From positions 51,209 to 115,208 of the forward strand of contig NZ_SRSO01000014.1 in the NCBI RefSeq assembly GCF_004791695.1: a stretch of DNA of 64,000 nucleotides, in the 5' to 3' direction. Position numbers and translations under genes: made by a program. Shown in pieces: positions 61,765 through 64,000 of the stretch. The notes below the pieces were generated by a model. The model searched no databases, was not told the DNA's origin, and was given only the letters and a program-made list of their open reading frames with translations. This DNA is from Flavivirga rizhaonensis (GTDB taxonomy: Bacteria; Bacteroidota; Bacteroidia; Flavobacteriales; Flavobacteriaceae). Numbering within the stretch: the first letter of the stretch is position 1; every line of letters begins with the position of its first letter.

Positions 61765-61888
61765 AGCAAATCTCTTAACGGATACATAAGGTGTCGTTAA
61801 AAGAAGTGTTGCCTTACTAACTTTAACATTAATAGTTGTTTATATTCAGGATTCTTTTGACGATCCTATTTAAGAGTCAATTTTTACC

Positions 61889-61896
61889 TATTTTTG
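61889..61896 (+). promoter_or_regulatory. -7 promoter element of the radical SAM gene
   Basis: TATTTTTG, eight bases before the ATG at 61904, so the leader is very short or translation starts a little later. Confidence 0.6.
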
Positions 61897-61903
61897 CGGC
61901 GTT

Positions 61904-63850
61904 ATGCAAGAGTTAAAACTTTCAGATTGGTTGCCTACCACAAACAAAGAGGTTAAAATACGTGGTTGGGATAAGCTAGACGTTATTTTATTTAGTGGTG
62001 ATGCTTATGTAGATCACCCATCGTTTGGTCCTGCGGTCATTGGTCGTATTTTAGAAAGTTATGGTTTGCGTGTTGCCGTGGTGCCTCAACCTAATGTTAA
62101 TGATAATCTCCAAGATTTTGTGAAATTGGGTGCTCCAAAATTGTTTTTTGGAGTTACAGGTGGTTGTATGGATCCTATGATTAGCAACTATAATGCTAAT
62201 AAAAAACGCCGAGACAAAGATGCATATACACCCAACGGGGATATTGGTTTTCGGCCAGATTATGCCACAACAGTATATTCTAAAATATTAAAAGAAAAAT
62301 GGCCAGATGTTCCAGTTTTAATTGGAGGTATTGAAGCGTCGTTGCGTCGTGTAACACATTATGACTATTGGAGTGATAAATTAGTGCCTACTATTTTAGA
62401 AAGCTCAAAAGCGGATATGCTAGTTTATGGAATGGGGGAACAGCCTTTACGAGAAGTTGTACGTTTATTACAAAAAGGGGTGCCTTTTAGTAGTATTACC
62501 ACAATAAAACAAACCGCAGTACTTTTAAATAAAGATGCTAAAATACCTAAGAATAGTAATTGGGAAGATGTTGAAATTGTATCACACGAAACCTGTTTAA
62601 AGGATAAAAAAGCTTTTGCATCTAACTTTAAGATTATTGAACAGGAATCTAATAAGCTATTTGCGCGTCGTATTTTTCAGAAAGTTGGAGAGAAGACATT
62701 GATGATTAATCCACCGTACTCTACCATGACGGAAAAGGAGATCGATGCTTCTTTCGATTTACCATATACGCGTCTGCCACATCCTAAATATAACAAACGA
62801 GGACCTATCCCTGCGTTTGAAATGATTAAGTTTTCTATAAACATACATCGTGGTTGTTTTGGTGGGTGTAGTTTTTGTACTATCTCTGCGCACCAAGGAA
62901 AATTTATTGCGTCTCGTAGCCAGGAGTCTGTATTGCGCGAAGTCGATACTGTGGCAAATATGCCTGACTTTAAAGGCTACTTATCAGATATTGGAGGACC
63001 AAGTGCGAATATGTATAAAATGAAAGGTAAAATACAGTCTATTTGCGATAAGTGTGTAGCGCCTTCCTGTATTTCGCCAGTTATTTGCAGTAATTTAGAC
63101 ACCTCTCATAAACCATTAACCAAATTATATCAAGCAGTTGATAAGCATCCAAAAGTAAAAAAATCTTTTATAGGTAGTGGTATTCGTCATGATATGCTTG
63201 TGCCAGAGTTTAATAAAAATGCGGATGCAAAAGAATTAGATGATTATACTGAAGAGGTGATGACAAAACATGTGTCAGGTAGACTTAAGGTAGCGCCAGA
63301 ACATACTAGTGACCCTGTTCTAAAATTAATGAGGAAACCGTCGTTCACTTATTTTCATAAGTTTAAAGAGCGTTTTGATAGGATTAATATTAAAAAGAAT
63401 TTAAAGCTCCAATTAATTCCTTATTTTATATCGAATCATCCAGCCTGTGAAGCTGAAGATATGGCAAATCTTGCTGCTGAGACTAAGGATATGGGGTTTC
63501 AACTTGAGCAAGTACAAGGCTTTACGCCAACACCTATGACGGTAGCTACGGTAGTATACTATAGTGGATATCATCCTTACACGCTTAAAAAAGTAAATAC
63601 GCCAAAAACAAGAAAAGAAAAAGACGAACAACATCGATTTTTCTTCTGGTATAAAAGAGAAAATAAAGACTGGATTAAAAAGACCTTAAATAAATTGGGG
63701 CGCCAAGACTTATTAAAAGTACTACTGCCAGAAAACGACAAATGGCGAAAAAATAAGCCAGGTAAACCTAAGCATACTTTTAATGATGCTGTTCCTTTTA
63801 ATCAGCGAAAGAATAAGGCGAAGTTTAAGAGTAAGAAGAAGCAGAGGTAG
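61904..63850 (+). CDS. YgiQ-family radical SAM protein
   Basis: A 648-residue protein with an N-terminal cobalamin-binding-like domain (DVILFSGDAYVDHPSFGPAVIGRIL; VDHPSFG is typical of YgiQ) and a radical SAM domain with the cluster motif HRGCFGGCSFCTI (CxxxCxxC, about residues 319-326). A C-terminal region follows, with LGRQDLLKVLLPENDKWRKN and a basic tail. It is full length for the family (about 650-740). The reaction of YgiQ is not known. Confidence 0.93.
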   Translation: MQELKLSDWLPTTNKEVKIRGWDKLDVILFSGDAYVDHPSFGPAVIGRILESYGLRVAVVPQPNVNDNLQDFVKLGAPKLFFGVTGGCMDPMISNYNANKKRRDKDAYTPNGDIGFRPDYATTVYSKILKEKWPDVPVLIGGIEASLRRVTHYDYWSDKLVPTILESSKADMLVYGMGEQPLREVVRLLQKGVPFSSITTIKQTAVLLNKDAKIPKNSNWEDVEIVSHETCLKDKKAFASNFKIIEQESNKLFARRIFQKVGEKTLMINPPYSTMTEKEIDASFDLPYTRLPHPKYNKRGPIPAFEMIKFSINIHRGCFGGCSFCTISAHQGKFIASRSQESVLREVDTVANMPDFKGYLSDIGGPSANMYKMKGKIQSICDKCVAPSCISPVICSNLDTSHKPLTKLYQAVDKHPKVKKSFIGSGIRHDMLVPEFNKNADAKELDDYTEEVMTKHVSGRLKVAPEHTSDPVLKLMRKPSFTYFHKFKERFDRINIKKNLKLQLIPYFISNHPACEAEDMANLAAETKDMGFQLEQVQGFTPTPMTVATVVYYSGYHPYTLKKVNTPKTRKEKDEQHRFFFWYKRENKDWIKKTLNKLGRQDLLKVLLPENDKWRKNKPGKPKHTFNDAVPFNQRKNKAKFKSKKKQR

Positions 63851-63886
63851 TATAACACCCCTGTAGTCCCCTTGAGGGGCGATTTC

Positions 63887-64000
63887 CTATAAAGTGGCAA
63901 TTTCATTTCTTCCTTGAATTATTTTACAGATAAGCAGGTTGAACAAATCCTTTCCCTTATTGTTGAACTTGAAAGCGATTTCATCTAAATAGCCCTGTAA
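63887..64000 (-). mobile_element. IS1595/ISXO2-type transposase, C-terminal fragment (window edge)
   Basis: On the minus strand the frame from the window end gives 37 residues ending at TAG (63887-63889). It contains GYLDEIAFKFNN and LFNLLICKII, which match the final part of ISXO2-like transposases (YLDEFxFRFN...). The rest lies beyond the window. The next bases outward (63853-63880, a G/C-rich palindrome CCCCTTGAGGGG) may be the element end, but the terminal repeat cannot be confirmed without the other end. Confidence 0.7.

Overview
The window is AT-rich chromosomal DNA of a member of the Bacteroidota, most probably a marine-type Flavobacteriaceae. The reasons are the TAnnTTTG promoter elements, the near absence of Shine-Dalgarno sequences, many lipoproteins and SusC/OprC-type receptors, DUF5689 and DUF5686 proteins, a PorT-like protein and ExbB/ExbD/ExbD gene order, and an sRNA/CHAT-type regulatory locus.

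Region 1 (about 1.3-21.9 kb) is a denitrification island in which every gene lies on the minus strand. Read in the direction of transcription it holds a lipoprotein cytochrome c, a fasciclin lipoprotein, nosZ (Sec-type, clade II-like), a membrane protein, nosL, nosD, nosF, nosY, two small proteins, a YtkA/FixH-like copper lipoprotein, an OprC/NosA-like copper receptor, nirK (fused to cytochrome c), a NirV-like protein, a SCO protein, norC, norB, norQ, norD and norE/norF-like subunits. Together these reduce nitrite to NO, N2O and N2 and supply the copper for it. No nitrate reductase and no nosR are present in the window. A divergent Rrf2 regulator with three cysteines sits at the head. Four promoters of the island carry a Crp/Fnr-type palindrome (ATATGA-N6-TCATAT) at an almost fixed distance from the -7 element.

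Region 2 (22.5-26.6 kb) holds sucA and sucB of the 2-oxoglutarate dehydrogenase complex. Region 3 (26.6-33 kb) is an unusual minus-strand locus: a 33-codon membrane peptide, a PKD-domain protein, a TPR-CHAT protease with a membrane anchor, a retropepsin-like protein, a LuxR response regulator, two tandem sRNA-like units each behind an identical palindrome, and another 33-codon membrane peptide. Region 4 (33.1-38.7 kb) holds a methyltransferase, a Crp/Fnr protein, secreted proteins and an ECF sigma factor with a membrane TPR partner. A promoter motif GGGTAACA-N17-ATWTAA occurs before three minus-strand genes. One of them heads the CHAT locus, which suggests a sigma-factor to protease to LuxR to sRNA cascade.

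Region 5 (38.8-52.9 kb) is mostly housekeeping: TatD, asparaginase, tRNA-Ser, an ExbB/ExbD cluster, rpoN, asnS, an RND exporter, frr and pyrH. Region 6 (53.1-56.5 kb) is a plus-strand ABC/GntR/aspartic-protease cassette between pyrH and tsf. Region 7 (56.6-64 kb) holds tsf, rpsB, rpsI, rplM, two envelope genes, a YgiQ radical SAM protein, and the C-terminus of an IS1595-type transposase at the right edge. Several families of palindromic intergenic repeats are scattered through the window.
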